64,000 nucleotides of DNA from Actinotalea alkalitolerans (GCF_023369855.1 NZ_JAMBPP010000001.1:124001-188000); one strand, 5' to 3'. Positions 46,366-55,424 are shown, counted from the first letter of the stretch. Notes: generated from the letters alone by a model not told the origin. Translations and numbers: made by a program.

Positions 46366-46754
46366 GCCGTGTGCGCTGGGCCCTGCGACTGCTGGGCTTC
46401 CCGTTCTACTTCGCCGCCGAGGTCGTCAAGGCCAACACGACGGTCGCCCGGGACATCCTCACACCGGGCAGCCGGATCACCGCCGGCTTCGTCGAGCTCC
46501 CGCTGCGGTGCGTCACCGACCTGGAGATCACCACGATGGCGAACCTCATCACCCTGACGCCCGGGACGGTGACCGTGGCCGTCCGCAAGGACCCCGCGAC
46601 GCTCTGGGTGCACGGCATGTACATCACCGACCTCGAGGAGTTCCGCGCGGACCAGTACGCGATGGAGACCCGGCTGCTGGCCGCGATGCGACGCGACCCC
46701 GACGCCGGGCCCGTCCCCCCCGCACCGCCGCTCACCGGGGAGGTCGAGCGATGA
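46362..46754 (+). CDS. mrpE: Na+/H+ antiporter Mrp subunit E
   Basis: A 130-residue subunit. MrpE is usually about 160 residues with two N-terminal helices; here the first part is short, beginning RWALRLLGFPFYFAAEVVKAN, then the conserved cytoplasmic region FVELPLRCVTDLEITTMANLITLTPGTVTV and LWVHGMYI. The abbreviated N-terminus seems real because the GTG start overlaps the mrpD stop (GTGA). Assembly factor or structural part of the complex. Confidence 0.92.
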   Translation: MSRVRWALRLLGFPFYFAAEVVKANTTVARDILTPGSRITAGFVELPLRCVTDLEITTMANLITLTPGTVTVAVRKDPATLWVHGMYITDLEEFRADQYAMETRLLAAMRRDPDAGPVPPAPPLTGEVER

Positions 46755-47017
46755 CCCTGGACCTGCTGACCACCCTCGCCTTCGTGGTGATCGTCGTCTC
46801 GATGATCGCCGCCGCGCGCAGGATCCTGCGCGGTCCGTCGGACGCCGACCGAGGCGCGGCCGCCGACGTGATCTTCTTCGGCTTCGTGGCCCTGGTGGTG
46901 ATCCTGGGCCTGCGCCTGGGCAACGACCTGGTGATCGACATCGTGCTCGTGGCCACCCTCGTGGGGTTCATCGCGGCGCTGTCCCTGGCCCGACTCATCA
47001 CCGGAGGCAAGCGATGA
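46751..47017 (+). CDS. mrpF: Na+/H+ antiporter Mrp subunit F
   Basis: An 88-residue subunit with three helices (about 5–22, 36–55, 60–80). The RILRGPSDADRGAAADVIFF segment between helix 1 and 2 is diagnostic for MrpF/MnhF (GPxxxDR). ATG overlaps the mrpE stop by four bases; downstream mrpG overlaps in the same manner. Confidence 0.94.
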   Translation: MTLDLLTTLAFVVIVVSMIAAARRILRGPSDADRGAAADVIFFGFVALVVILGLRLGNDLVIDIVLVATLVGFIAALSLARLITGGKR

Positions 47018-47439
47018 GCGACGTCCTCACGCACGTCGGCACCGGCCTGGTCCTGGCCGGTGCCCTGGTGTTCGCCGTCGGTGCCCTCGGGCTGGTGCGC
47101 CTGCCCGACGTGTACTCCCGGCTGAGCGCGGTGACGATGGCCGGCGGGCTGGGCATCGCCCTGATGCTGATCGGGGTGCTGCTGCACTTCCCGAGCCCGC
47201 TCAACACGGTCAAGGTCGCCCTGGCACTGCTCATCCAGCTCGCGACGGCGGCCGTGGGTGGCAACGCGATGGCCCGCGCCGCCTACCTGACCCGCGCCCC
47301 ACGGGCCGCTGCCACCCGGTTCGACCAGCTCGCGACCGCTGAGTCCCTGACACCCACCGCGGAGGACGTGGTCGGGGTGGAGGTCGAGCCGGGGGACGTC
47401 GGGCCGGTGACCGAGCCGCAGGGCCCCGGCGACCGATGA
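47014..47439 (+). CDS. mrpG: Na+/H+ antiporter Mrp subunit G
   Basis: A 141-residue subunit with three transmembrane helices in the first 90 residues. The MnhG signature GALGLVRLPDVYSRLSAVTMAGGLG (from near 23) follows helix 1. A hydrophilic, acidic tail of about 50 residues (EDVVGVEVEPGDVG) is longer than usual. Last gene of the operon; the region to 47509 has no clear terminator hairpin. Confidence 0.93.
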   Translation: MSDVLTHVGTGLVLAGALVFAVGALGLVRLPDVYSRLSAVTMAGGLGIALMLIGVLLHFPSPLNTVKVALALLIQLATAAVGGNAMARAAYLTRAPRAAATRFDQLATAESLTPTAEDVVGVEVEPGDVGPVTEPQGPGDR

Positions 47440-47509
47440 CCGCCGAGGTGACCGGTGTCGAGCCTCTCGCGCGCACCGCAGGTCCCGGTGAGGGAGTAGG
47501 TTCTGCGGC

Positions 47510-48454
47510 GTGACCGACGCCTCGACCGTGCTGATCGACGGCCCGTGGGAGCACCGCTTCGTGACCGCGAACGGTGCACGGTTCCACGTGGCCGAGGCCG
47601 GTGCGCCGACCGCACCGCTGGTCGTGCTGCTGCACGGCTTCCCTCAGCTCTGGTGGGCCTGGCGGCACCAGCTGCCCGCCCTGGCGGCCGCCGGCTACCG
47701 GGTGGCTGCGATGGACCTGCGGGGAGCCGGCGCCTCGGACAAGCCGCCTCACGGCTACGACGTCCCGACCCTCACGCGTGACGTCGCCGGGGTGATCCGT
47801 TCGCTGGGCGCCGATCGGGCGGTCGTGGTCGGCCACGGTGTGGGCGGGACGGTCGCCTGGTCGATGCCGGCCCTGCAGCCCGCGGTCACGCGCGCCGTCG
47901 CGACGCTGGGTGCGCCTCACCCGCTGCGCTGGCACAGCCCCGGTGCCGGCCGTCGGATCGCGCTGAGCCCAGCGGCCCGCAGGCTCGCCTTCGCCCAGCT
48001 GCCCTACTTCCCCGAGCGCCAGATGACCCGCGGTGACCTGAGCACCCGGGTGCTGCGGGAGTGGGGCTCACCCGGGTGGCTCTCACCCGACGTCGCCCAG
48101 ACGTACCGGTCGGCCGCGCGGGTGCCGTTCGCCGCGCACAGCGCGATGGAGACCCTGCGCTGGCTGGTCCGGTCCACCCCGCGGGTCGACGGTCAGCGCT
48201 ACCTCGCGGCTCTGCGCTCCTCCGAGGTGGCCGTCCCGGTGCTGCAGGTGCACGGGCGGCTCGACCGCTGCGTGCCGCTCTCCTTGGCGCGGGCTGCGGG
48301 GCCCGGGCGTCCGTACCGCTTCGAGGTCGTCGAGCGTGCCGGGCACTTCGTCGCGGAGGAGGCGCCCGAGCGGGTCAACGACCTGCTGGTCGGCTGGCTG
48401 GGTGGGCTCCCACCGGTGGCGGCGGCACGGACGCGCCGGCGCGCCGCTCAGTGA
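47510..48454 (+). CDS. Alpha/beta hydrolase-fold protein with missing nucleophile (epoxide hydrolase-like)
   Basis: A 314-residue alpha/beta-fold protein closest to epoxide hydrolases and haloperoxidase-like enzymes. The oxyanion motif [13 protein letters not shown] (near 40), acid [11 protein letters not shown] (near 247) and His [11 protein letters not shown] (near 280) are present. The nucleophile elbow reads VVGHGVGG, with Gly110 where Ser or Asp is expected, so normal hydrolase chemistry is unlikely. GTG start, TAGGTT seven bases upstream (leaderless). Its last 80 bp overlap the end of the convergent nth gene. It could be a pseudoenzyme or use a different mechanism. Confidence 0.85.
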   Translation: MTDASTVLIDGPWEHRFVTANGARFHVAEAGAPTAPLVVLLHGFPQLWWAWRHQLPALAAAGYRVAAMDLRGAGASDKPPHGYDVPTLTRDVAGVIRSLGADRAVVVGHGVGGTVAWSMPALQPAVTRAVATLGAPHPLRWHSPGAGRRIALSPAARRLAFAQLPYFPERQMTRGDLSTRVLREWGSPGWLSPDVAQTYRSAARVPFAAHSAMETLRWLVRSTPRVDGQRYLAALRSSEVAVPVLQVHGRLDRCVPLSLARAAGPGRPYRFEVVERAGHFVAEEAPERVNDLLVGWLGGLPPVAAARTRRRAAQ

Positions 48455-49157
48455 CCGGCGCACCCCCGCTGTCGGTGACCAGGGCCAGGGCACGTTCCGG
48501 ATCGCTCTCCCCGGCCCCCGCGGACGGGCACAGGTCGGCCAGCGGGCACGCCCCGCAGGCCGGGCGTCGCGAGTGGCAGGTCCGGCGTCCGTGGAAGATC
48601 ATGCGGTGCGAGAACAGGGTCCACTCGCGCTTCTCGATCATCTGACCGAGCTCGGTCTCGATCGCGACAGGGTCCTCCTGGTCGGTCAGGCCGAGCCGTC
48701 GGGCGACCCGCCCGACGTGGGTGTCCACCGGGAGGCCGGGGACGCCGAACGCGTTGCCCAGCACCACGTTCGCCGTCTTGCGTCCGACGCCGGGCAGCCG
48801 CACGAGGTCCTCCATGCGCCGCGGGACCGTGCCCGCGTGGCGTTCCAGGAGAGCCTGGCCGATGCCCCGCAGCGACTCGGCCTTCGCCCGGAAGAACCCC
48901 GTCGAGCGGATCACGTCCTGGAGCTCCTCGGGGTCCGCCCCCGCGTACGCCGCGGCGTCGGGATACCGCGAGAAGAGCTCAGGGGTGACGAGGTTGACGC
49001 GCACGTCCGTGGTCTGCGCCGAGAGCACCGTGGCGACCAGGAGCTCGAGCGGGCCGGTGTGGTCGAGCTCGCACCTGGCATCGGGGTAGCGCTCGGCCAG
49101 GAGCCGGTTGACCCGTCGTGCGCGTCGCGTCCGTGCGAGCTGTGACTCGGGGGGCAT
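48375..49157 (-). CDS. nth: Endonuclease III (DNA glycosylase/AP lyase)
   Basis: A 260-residue base-excision repair enzyme that removes oxidised pyrimidines. Helix-hairpin-helix [18 protein letters not shown] (near 132) carries the catalytic Lys, the catalytic Asp is in [14 protein letters not shown], and the [4Fe-4S] cysteines are in C-x6-C-x2-C-x5-C ([17 protein letters not shown], near 205). The ATG at 49157 follows TACCAT by six bases, a leaderless pattern; an earlier start is not supported. A C-terminal tail of about 40 residues beyond the cluster overlaps the neighbouring hydrolase gene antisense. Confidence 0.95.
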   Translation of the reverse strand: MPPESQLARTRRARRVNRLLAERYPDARCELDHTGPLELLVATVLSAQTTDVRVNLVTPELFSRYPDAAAYAGADPEELQDVIRSTGFFRAKAESLRGIGQALLERHAGTVPRRMEDLVRLPGVGRKTANVVLGNAFGVPGLPVDTHVGRVARRLGLTDQEDPVAIETELGQMIEKREWTLFSHRMIFHGRRTCHSRRPACGACPLADLCPSAGAGESDPERALALVTDSGGAPVTERRAGASVPPPPVGAHPASRPAGR

Positions 49158-49321
49158 CTCCGCATGGTAGGCGCCTTCAGCCCTGCCGACCCGGTCGAGG
49201 CGCGGACGGGGCGTCCCCCGAAGGGGTGAACGACGACGGGCCATTGGAGTGAACGCGACCCGATCCGCTCAAGTGCGCCACCGCGACGGTCGACGTAACG
49301 ATCACGGGCAGAAGGAGCGCC

Positions 49322-49777
49322 GTGGACGACAGGCACGCAGAGAGGGGACGAGGAGACATGGCACTCCCGCACCCTTCGCACCCCTCGCGCACCATGATCA
49401 CCGACCCCGTCACCGCCCACCGGGCACTGCGCGCCGAGCGTGGACAGCTGGTCCGCTGGCGTCGGCTGCTGCGGGCCCGGCTCGATCTGACGGTGGCCGC
49501 ACTGGCACCTCCTGAGCCCCTGGGAACCCTGTCGTGGGACGTGCTCCCGGCGGGTCAGCACCGTCTCCCCGCGCACGTCGATCTCGTCTCGGCCGTGTCC
49601 GCGACGCCACCGCGAGACACCGTGGACCTGATGGAGCAGCTGCGCAGCCTGGACCGGACCCTGGCCGCGTACGGGGACCAGCTCGACGCCATCCTCGAGG
49701 ACCTCGCCGGTCAGACCCTCCAGCTGGTGGCCTCCGAGGTCGACGCATCCCCCGCACCCCCGGCGGGCGCTCGCTGA
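49322..49777 (+). CDS. Hypothetical helical protein next to crp (RsiG-like helix?)
   Basis: A 151-residue cytoplasmic protein, not firmly assigned. Residues about 33–60 form a charged helix, RGQLVRWRRLLRARLDLTVA, followed by a Pro-rich linker and an amphipathic C-terminal helix (VDLMEQLRSLDRTLAAYGDQLDAILEDLAG-like). The first helix recalls the RRxLxxRLD part of RsiG-type anti-sigma helices that bind c-di-GMP, but the full motif is degenerate. AAGGAG precedes the GTG start. It is located directly upstream of crp, where similar small proteins stand in related genomes. Confidence 0.5.
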   Translation: MDDRHAERGRGDMALPHPSHPSRTMITDPVTAHRALRAERGQLVRWRRLLRARLDLTVAALAPPEPLGTLSWDVLPAGQHRLPAHVDLVSAVSATPPRDTVDLMEQLRSLDRTLAAYGDQLDAILEDLAGQTLQLVASEVDASPAPPAGAR

Positions 49778-49850
49778 GCCTGCACGGATGAGGCAGGATG
49801 GTGGCGGGCGTCACCCCTGTGCGCCCGCACCAGACCAAGGACGGGACGGC

Positions 49851-50528
49851 GTGGACGACGACGTAGTGCTCTCAGCACCCCTCTTCGCAGGGATCGACGC
49901 GGAGGCATCGCGCGCGCTCTTCACCTCGATGACCCCGGTCCGCCTGGCCCGCGGTCACGCCCTGTTCCAGGAGGGTCAGCCCGGCGATCGGCTGTACGTG
50001 ATCGGATCGGGCAAGGTCAAGCTCGGCCGGCGCTCGAGCGACGGCAGGGAGAACCTGCTCTCGGTGCTCGGACCGGCCGAGATGTTCGGCGAGCTCTCCC
50101 TGTTCGACCCCGGCCCGCGCACGGCCACCGCGACCGCCGTCTCGGACGCCGTCCTGTACGAGCTGAGCCACACCGAGCTCATCGGCTGGCTCGAGCAGTA
50201 CCCGGCAGTGGCCAAGCACCTGCTGGAGGCCCTGGCCCGCCGGCTGCGCCGCACCAACGAAGCCCTCGCCGACCTCGTCTTCTCCGACGTCCCCGGACGT
50301 GTGGCCAAGGCCCTGCTCGACCTGTCGACCCGCTTCGGCGAGCCGGCCGACGACGGCCTGCGGGTCGCGCACGACCTCACGCAGGAGGAGCTCGCCCAGC
50401 TGGTCGGCGCCTCGCGCGAGACGGTCAACAAGGCGCTCGCCGACTTCGCCGCCCGCGGCTGGGTCCGTCGGGAGGGCCGGGCCATCGTGCTGCTGGACAT
50501 CGACCGGCTCGAGCGCCGCGCCCGCTGA
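49851..50528 (+). CDS. crp: Crp/Fnr-family global regulator (CRP/GlxR-like)
   Basis: A 225-residue regulator. The cyclic-nucleotide-binding domain (about 8–120) keeps GDRLYVIGSGKVKLGRRS and the phosphate-binding cassette FGELSLFDPGPRTATATA, with Glu, Ser-like and Arg residues for cAMP. The HTH (about 165–215) reads LTQEELAQLVGASRETVNKALADFAARGWV. Closely related to actinobacterial Crp/GlxR, a global regulator of carbon metabolism. GTG start after AAGGACGGG. Part of the nth–crp–ridA–whiB–PBP neighbourhood conserved in actinobacteria. Confidence 0.94.
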   Translation: MDDDVVLSAPLFAGIDAEASRALFTSMTPVRLARGHALFQEGQPGDRLYVIGSGKVKLGRRSSDGRENLLSVLGPAEMFGELSLFDPGPRTATATAVSDAVLYELSHTELIGWLEQYPAVAKHLLEALARRLRRTNEALADLVFSDVPGRVAKALLDLSTRFGEPADDGLRVAHDLTQEELAQLVGASRETVNKALADFAARGWVRREGRAIVLLDIDRLERRAR

Positions 50529-50588
50529 CTCGAGCGCCGCGCGCTGAGCGGGCGCGGCGGCTGCCTGCTCAGCCCTGCGACCCTCGGC

Positions 50589-51062
50589 TCACCGCAGCTC
50601 GACGACCAGCTCGATCTCCACCGGGGAGTCGAGCGGCAGCACGGCCACCCCGACGGCGCTGCGGGCGTGCACGCCCGCCTCGCCGAAGATCTGCCCGAGC
50701 AGCTCGCTGGCGCCGTTGACCACCTGCGGCTGGCCGGTGAACGAGGGGTCGCTCGCGACGAACCCGACGAGCTTGACGACACGCTTGACCCGATCCAGGC
50801 TGCCCGCCTGCTCGGCGACCGCCGCGAGGGCGTTCAGCACGGCGGCCCGGGCGAGGGACGCTGCCTCGGTCGGGTCGACCTGGCCCGGTCCGAGCCCGAC
50901 CTTCCCGGTGGTGGGCAGCGCACCGTCGACGAAGGGCAGCTGGCCCGAGGTCCACACGTAGCTGCCGGTGCGCACGGCGGGGACGTACGCCGCGACCGGT
51001 GCGGCGACCTCGGGGAGCTGGATGCCCAGCTCGGCGAGGCGCTGACCGATGGTCGAGGTCAC
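50589..51062 (-). CDS. RidA family protein
   Basis: A 157-residue RidA/YjgF-like protein. The barrel core includes VWTSGQLPFVDG (near 37), VLNALAAVAEQAGSLDRVKRVVKLVGFVAS-type segment (from near 77), and the C-terminal ARSAVGVAVLPLDSPVEIELV with the Arg involved in imine/enamine binding. RidA proteins hydrolyse reactive 2-aminoacrylate-type intermediates, though many paralogues have other roles. GTG start overlaps the stop of the small DUF4177-like gene (GTGA); the two are co-translated. Confidence 0.9.
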   Translation of the reverse strand: MTSTIGQRLAELGIQLPEVAAPVAAYVPAVRTGSYVWTSGQLPFVDGALPTTGKVGLGPGQVDPTEAASLARAAVLNALAAVAEQAGSLDRVKRVVKLVGFVASDPSFTGQPQVVNGASELLGQIFGEAGVHARSAVGVAVLPLDSPVEIELVVELR

Positions 51063-51226
51063 GGGCGCTCACCCGTCGGGCGCTTGAGGTAGGCGACCAG
51101 GCCGTTGCCGTCCGGGCCGGGGATGACCTGGACGAGCTCCCAGCCGTCCGCCCCCCACTGGTCCAGGATCGCCTTGGTCGCGTGCACGATGAGCGGAACG
51201 GTCGAGTACTCCCACGTGGTGGCCAT
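51059..51226 (-). CDS. Small DUF4177-like protein
   Basis: A 55-residue protein starting MATTWEYSTVPLIVH, with DQWGADGWELVQVIPGPDG in the middle, a pattern of DUF4177 (a small beta/alpha fold). Function unknown. TAGGCT lies six bases before the ATG on the minus strand, so the mRNA is leaderless. Its stop overlaps the ridA start. A short gene between whiB4 and ridA is found at the same place in M. tuberculosis (Rv3678A), to my recollection. Confidence 0.82.
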   Translation of the reverse strand: MATTWEYSTVPLIVHATKAILDQWGADGWELVQVIPGPDGNGLVAYLKRPTGERP

Positions 51227-51256
51227 GGGCTGAGCCTATGACGTCGGGGGGCGGCG

Positions 51257-51694
51257 CTACGACTGCTGCCGGAGCGCTGCCGCGCGGGCCGTCCGGTTGC
51301 CCGCCCCGCCCTCGCGTCGTTCGGGGGTGACGTTGCCGACGTGCCCGGCGTCCCCCGGGTTGGGACGTGCTCGCGACGGGTCGCCGTGGACCCGCGGGCG
51401 GTAGCTGCTCTCCTCGATGCGGGCCAGCCCCGGTTCGAGCTGCAGCATCTCCCACCAGGACTCGACGTCGGGGTGACGGCGCAGCAGCGCGCGTCGTTCA
51501 CGCTCGGTCATGCCGCCCCAGACACCGAACGCGATGTGGTGGTCGAGCGCGTCGACCAGGCACTCGAGCCGGACCGAGCAGCCGGCGCACACCTCCCGTG
51601 CCGCACGCTGCGCAGCGCCCTCGACGAAGAGCTCGTCGGGCGACCGCGACCTGCAGGCTCCGCGGGTCGCCCAGTGCTGGTCGTCGGCCACCAT
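51257..51694 (-). CDS. whiB4: WhiB-family iron–sulfur regulator (WhiB4/WblA-like)
   Basis: A 145-residue WhiB protein. The four [4Fe-4S] ligands are Cys14, Cys36, Cys39 and Cys45 (C-x21-C-x2-C-x5-C), followed by GVWGGMTERERRALLRR (near 57), the basic DNA-binding turn. The protein extends about 60 residues past the usual end with an Arg/Gly-rich tail. GGAGGGGG precedes the ATG. Position between ridA/DUF4177 and a class A PBP gene is that of WhiB4 in mycobacteria and WblA in Streptomyces; these sense oxygen or redox and control antioxidant or developmental genes. Confidence 0.9.
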   Translation of the reverse strand: MVADDQHWATRGACRSRSPDELFVEGAAQRAAREVCAGCSVRLECLVDALDHHIAFGVWGGMTERERRALLRRHPDVESWWEMLQLEPGLARIEESSYRPRVHGDPSRARPNPGDAGHVGNVTPERREGGAGNRTARAAALRQQS

Positions 51695-51917
51695 GCCCCC
51701 TCCGTCGAACTCACCGCCACCCGGAGGCAGGCAGCGGACCGCGGCCGGGGCGCCTCCCGGCGTGGTGCCTCCACCGTAGGGCCATCAAGTACCCCTCGGG
51801 ATGGGCCGTTCGGGTAACCGGTGGGCGGGTGGCTCCACCACGCCTCCACAGAACCGCTCCACGAACCCCACCGCGGACCACCCCGGTATCGCAGGAGCCC
51901 TCCCGTAGGCTGGTCGC

Positions 51918-54320
51918 ATGGTGACCCCTGCCTCCCCGCCTGCCTCGACCCGCTCCGGCCGGCACGTCAACGCCCTCCAGGCCCTCGCGCTGCTGCTCGC
52001 CTTCGCGCTGGTGGCCGGGCTGGGTGGGGTGCTCGCCGCAGGCCTGGTGATGCCGGCGGTGGCGACGGCCAGCGCCGTCACCGAGACCTCGGTCACCCTC
52101 TTCGACGACCTGCCGACCGAGTTCGAGGAGGAGCCGCTCTCGGAGAAGTCGACCGTCCTGACCGCGGACGGCACCGTGCTCGCGACCTTCTTCGACCAGA
52201 ACCGCATCGTGGTGAGTCTGGACCAGGTGTCCCAGCCGATGCGCGACGCGGTGGTCTCGGTCGAGGACCGCCGCTTCTACGAGCACGGGGGCATCGACCC
52301 CCTGGGCATGGGGCGCGCCTTTGTCAACAACGCGGTCAACGACGACCTCGAGGGCGCCTCGACCCTGACGCAGCAGTACATCAAGAACGTGCTGATCACC
52401 TCTGCGGAGGACGCTGAGGAGGTCGCCGCCGCACGCGAGACCGACGGCGTCGACGGCTACGGCCGCAAGCTCCGCGAGGCCAAGCTCGCGATCGCCCTCG
52501 AGCAGCGGCTGACCAAGGACGAGATCCTCGAGCGCTATCTCAACATCGCCCAGTTCGGGCCGTCGGTCTACGGCGTCGAGGCGGCGGGGCAGTACTACTT
52601 CTCGACCCCGGCGTCCGAGCTCAACTACCTCCAGGCCGCCACCATCGCCGGGATCACCCAGTCACCCGGCCTCTGGGACCCCGAGCGCAACCCCGAGGGC
52701 ACCGAGGGACGGCGCAATGACGTGCTGGTCCGCATGCTCGGTGAGAGCAAGATCACCCAGGAGGAGTACGACGCCGGGGTGGCTACCCCCCTGCCAGAGA
52801 CGCTCGACATCAGCCGCAACAACCTTGGGTGCATGGCGGCCGGTGGCTCGGGGTACTTCTGCGACTTCGTGACCAAGATCCTCATCCAGGACGAGATCTT
52901 CGGGGAGACCTACGAGGACCGGCGCGCCCGGCTGTACCGGGGTGGGCTGACCATCACCACCACGATGGACCTCGGTCGACAGCTGATCGCCGAGCAGGAG
53001 GTCATGGCGGGCATCCCCCCAGACGACCCCTCGGGGGTCGCCCACGCCGTGTCCGTCGTCGAGCCCGGCACCGGCCACGTGCTCGCGATGGCGCAGAACC
53101 GCACGTTCAACACCGCACCGGAGCCGGGCCCCGGCCAGACCGCGGTCAACTACAACACGGACTTCAAGTACGGGGGCTCGAGCGGCTTCCAGCCGGGCTC
53201 GACCTTCAAGCCCTTCACGCTCGCCGAGTGGCTGCGGCAGGGCAACAGCCTCAACCAGGTGATCGACGCGACCCGACGCGACTTCACCGACTGGAACGCC
53301 CCCTGCACCGGCAGCCTGCCCGACTACAACCCGCAGAACTCCGAGGGCGGTGACCAGGGACCCATCTCGGTGCTGCGGGCGTCCTCTCGATCGGTCAACT
53401 CCGGGTACATGGCCATGGCCAACCAGCTGGACCTGTGCGGGATCTTCGAGACCGCCGCCAAGATGGGCGTCCACCGGGCGACCGGCGAGCCGGTCGAGGT
53501 GGGCCCAGCGAACGTCCTGGGAACCGCGGAGATCGCACCGCTGACCATGGCGGCCGCCTTCGCGACCTTCGCCTCGGGCGGTACGTACTGCGACCCGATC
53601 GCGATCATCAGCGTGGTGGACCGCCAGGGAGAGCAGCTGCCCGTCCCGTCGGCCAACTGCCGGCTGGCCCTCGAGCCGCAGGTCGCCAACGGCGTGACCT
53701 ACGCCCTCGAGCGCACCCTCACCGAGGGCACCGCCTCGGCCGTCGGCGGGCTGCCAGGCCGGCAGTCGGCCGGCAAGACGGGTACGTCGAACGTCAACGA
53801 GCACACCTGGTTCGTCGGGTACACCCCGCAGCTGTCGACCGCGGTGTGGACCGGCTACTCCGAGGGCAACATCCCGGTACGCCGGATGACGGTCAACGGC
53901 ACCTACTACCGCAACGTCTACGGCTCGAGCATCTCCGCCCCGACCTGGAAGCGCTTCATGGTCCGTGCGCACGAGGGACTCCCGGCCGCCCCGTTCGGTG
54001 CGGTCGACGGGCGCATCCTCAACGGGGTGCAGGTGCGGGTGCCCAACGTGGGGGGGATGACCCAGGCGAACGCCCGCGCGACGCTCGTCGGCGCCGGGTT
54101 CAACGTGCGCACCTCGACCGACGCGCGCTTCTCCCAGGTGCCGCAGGGCCTCGTGGCGGCGACCGACCCGTCCGGCGGGTCCACGGTGACCAAGGGGACC
54201 GTCATCACGCTCTTCCCGTCGGCGGGACCCGAGCCCCGGCCCGACCCGCCCGCCGACGAGCCCGGCTCACGCGGTGGCGGGAACGGCCGTCCCGACGCCG
54301 GCCCGCCCGGCGCACCGTGA
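51918..54320 (+). CDS. ponA: Class A penicillin-binding protein (glycosyltransferase–transpeptidase) with PASTA domain
   Basis: An 800-residue bifunctional cell wall synthase. One transmembrane segment lies at about 22–45, then a GT51 glycosyltransferase (about 75–260) with Glu116 in VEDRRFYEHGGID. The transpeptidase (about 345–650) has S428-TFK-K431, S492-VN and K620-TG. A single PASTA domain follows (about 700–770), then a Pro/Gly tail. It is most like mycobacterial PonA2, which shares this neighbourhood. The ATG follows TAGGCT by six bases (leaderless). It builds peptidoglycan outside the membrane. Confidence 0.95.
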   Translation: MVTPASPPASTRSGRHVNALQALALLLAFALVAGLGGVLAAGLVMPAVATASAVTETSVTLFDDLPTEFEEEPLSEKSTVLTADGTVLATFFDQNRIVVSLDQVSQPMRDAVVSVEDRRFYEHGGIDPLGMGRAFVNNAVNDDLEGASTLTQQYIKNVLITSAEDAEEVAAARETDGVDGYGRKLREAKLAIALEQRLTKDEILERYLNIAQFGPSVYGVEAAGQYYFSTPASELNYLQAATIAGITQSPGLWDPERNPEGTEGRRNDVLVRMLGESKITQEEYDAGVATPLPETLDISRNNLGCMAAGGSGYFCDFVTKILIQDEIFGETYEDRRARLYRGGLTITTTMDLGRQLIAEQEVMAGIPPDDPSGVAHAVSVVEPGTGHVLAMAQNRTFNTAPEPGPGQTAVNYNTDFKYGGSSGFQPGSTFKPFTLAEWLRQGNSLNQVIDATRRDFTDWNAPCTGSLPDYNPQNSEGGDQGPISVLRASSRSVNSGYMAMANQLDLCGIFETAAKMGVHRATGEPVEVGPANVLGTAEIAPLTMAAAFATFASGGTYCDPIAIISVVDRQGEQLPVPSANCRLALEPQVANGVTYALERTLTEGTASAVGGLPGRQSAGKTGTSNVNEHTWFVGYTPQLSTAVWTGYSEGNIPVRRMTVNGTYYRNVYGSSISAPTWKRFMVRAHEGLPAAPFGAVDGRILNGVQVRVPNVGGMTQANARATLVGAGFNVRTSTDARFSQVPQGLVAATDPSGGSTVTKGTVITLFPSAGPEPRPDPPADEPGSRGGGNGRPDAGPPGAP

Positions 54321-54327
54321 CCGCCTG

Positions 54328-55260
54328 ATGGGTCGCGGACCGACGCTTCCTGCCGTTGCCGGTGCGGTGGCTCTCACGGGAGCCGCCGCACTGGCCTGGG
54401 CGAGCCTGGTCGAGGTGCGCTGGTTCACCCTGCGCCGGGTCGCCGTGCCCGTGCTCGCCCCCGGCCAACGCCCGCTGCGGGTGCTGCACCTCTCGGACCT
54501 GCACCTCACGCCCCACCAGGACGAGAAGATCGCCTGGGTCCGCCGGCTCGCGGACCTCGAGCCGGACCTGGTGATCGACACGGGCGACAACATGGCGCAC
54601 GTCGAGGCCCTGGCGCCCCTGCTGCACGCCCTCGAGCCGCTGATGGCACTCCCCGGGGCCTTCGTCATGGGCTCCAACGACTACTACGCACCGGTCCCCA
54701 AGAACCCCGCCCGGTACCTGCGCGCCGACCCGCGTGGCACCCGCGTCAGCGAGCACGTGCACCTGCCCGCCGGGCCTCTGGGGGCCGCGCTGCGCGAAGC
54801 CGGCTGGAAGGACCTGACCAACCGGCGTGACACGGTACTGGCGGACGGCCGGACGATCTCGCTCGTCGGGGTCGACGACCCGCACCTGGACCGCGACCGG
54901 TTCCCGGGCAACCTGCACCCCTACCGCGCAGACATCGACCTGCGTCTCGGGGTCGCGCACGCGCCGTACCAGCGGGTCCTGGACGCCATGCACGGAGACG
55001 GCGCACAGCTGGTCCTGGCGGGGCACACCCACGGCGGTCAGCTGTGCGTCCCGGGATGGGGGGCGCTGGTGACCAACTGCGACCTGGACGCCCGGCGGGC
55101 CAAGGGGCTGCACGGCTGGCCCGGGCCGCGGCCGGACACCCCGGAGGGAGCCGGGTCGACCTGGCTGCACGTCTCGGCCGGCCTCGGCACCTCCCCCTAT
55201 GCACCGGTGCGCTTCGCCTGCCGGCCCGAGGCGACGCTGCTGACCCTCGTCGCCCGCTGA
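54328..55260 (+). CDS. Metallophosphoesterase
   Basis: A 310-residue calcineurin-like phosphoesterase with an N-terminal hydrophobic segment (about 8–27). Metal-binding motifs in order are LHLSDLHLTPHQ (near 58), VIDTGDNMAHVEAL (near 82), MGSNDYYAP (near 112) with Asn-Asp where GNHD is usual, VAHAPYQR (near 215) and LAGHTHGGQL (near 232). Homologues such as YkuE and Rv3683 follow the PBP gene in relatives. Seven bases separate it from the PBP stop, so they are co-transcribed. Substrate unknown; may act on nucleotides or envelope lipids. Confidence 0.92.
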   Translation: MGRGPTLPAVAGAVALTGAAALAWASLVEVRWFTLRRVAVPVLAPGQRPLRVLHLSDLHLTPHQDEKIAWVRRLADLEPDLVIDTGDNMAHVEALAPLLHALEPLMALPGAFVMGSNDYYAPVPKNPARYLRADPRGTRVSEHVHLPAGPLGAALREAGWKDLTNRRDTVLADGRTISLVGVDDPHLDRDRFPGNLHPYRADIDLRLGVAHAPYQRVLDAMHGDGAQLVLAGHTHGGQLCVPGWGALVTNCDLDARRAKGLHGWPGPRPDTPEGAGSTWLHVSAGLGTSPYAPVRFACRPEATLLTLVAR

Positions 55261-55342
55261 GGTCCACGGGACCCGGGCTCGGGCCCCGGACGAGGCCGGT
55301 TTCGTCGGTGCCCCTGGTCTCGGCTATCCTGTTCAGGCTCCA

Positions 55343-55416
<74 letters not shown>

Positions 55417-55424
55417 CACAGTGA

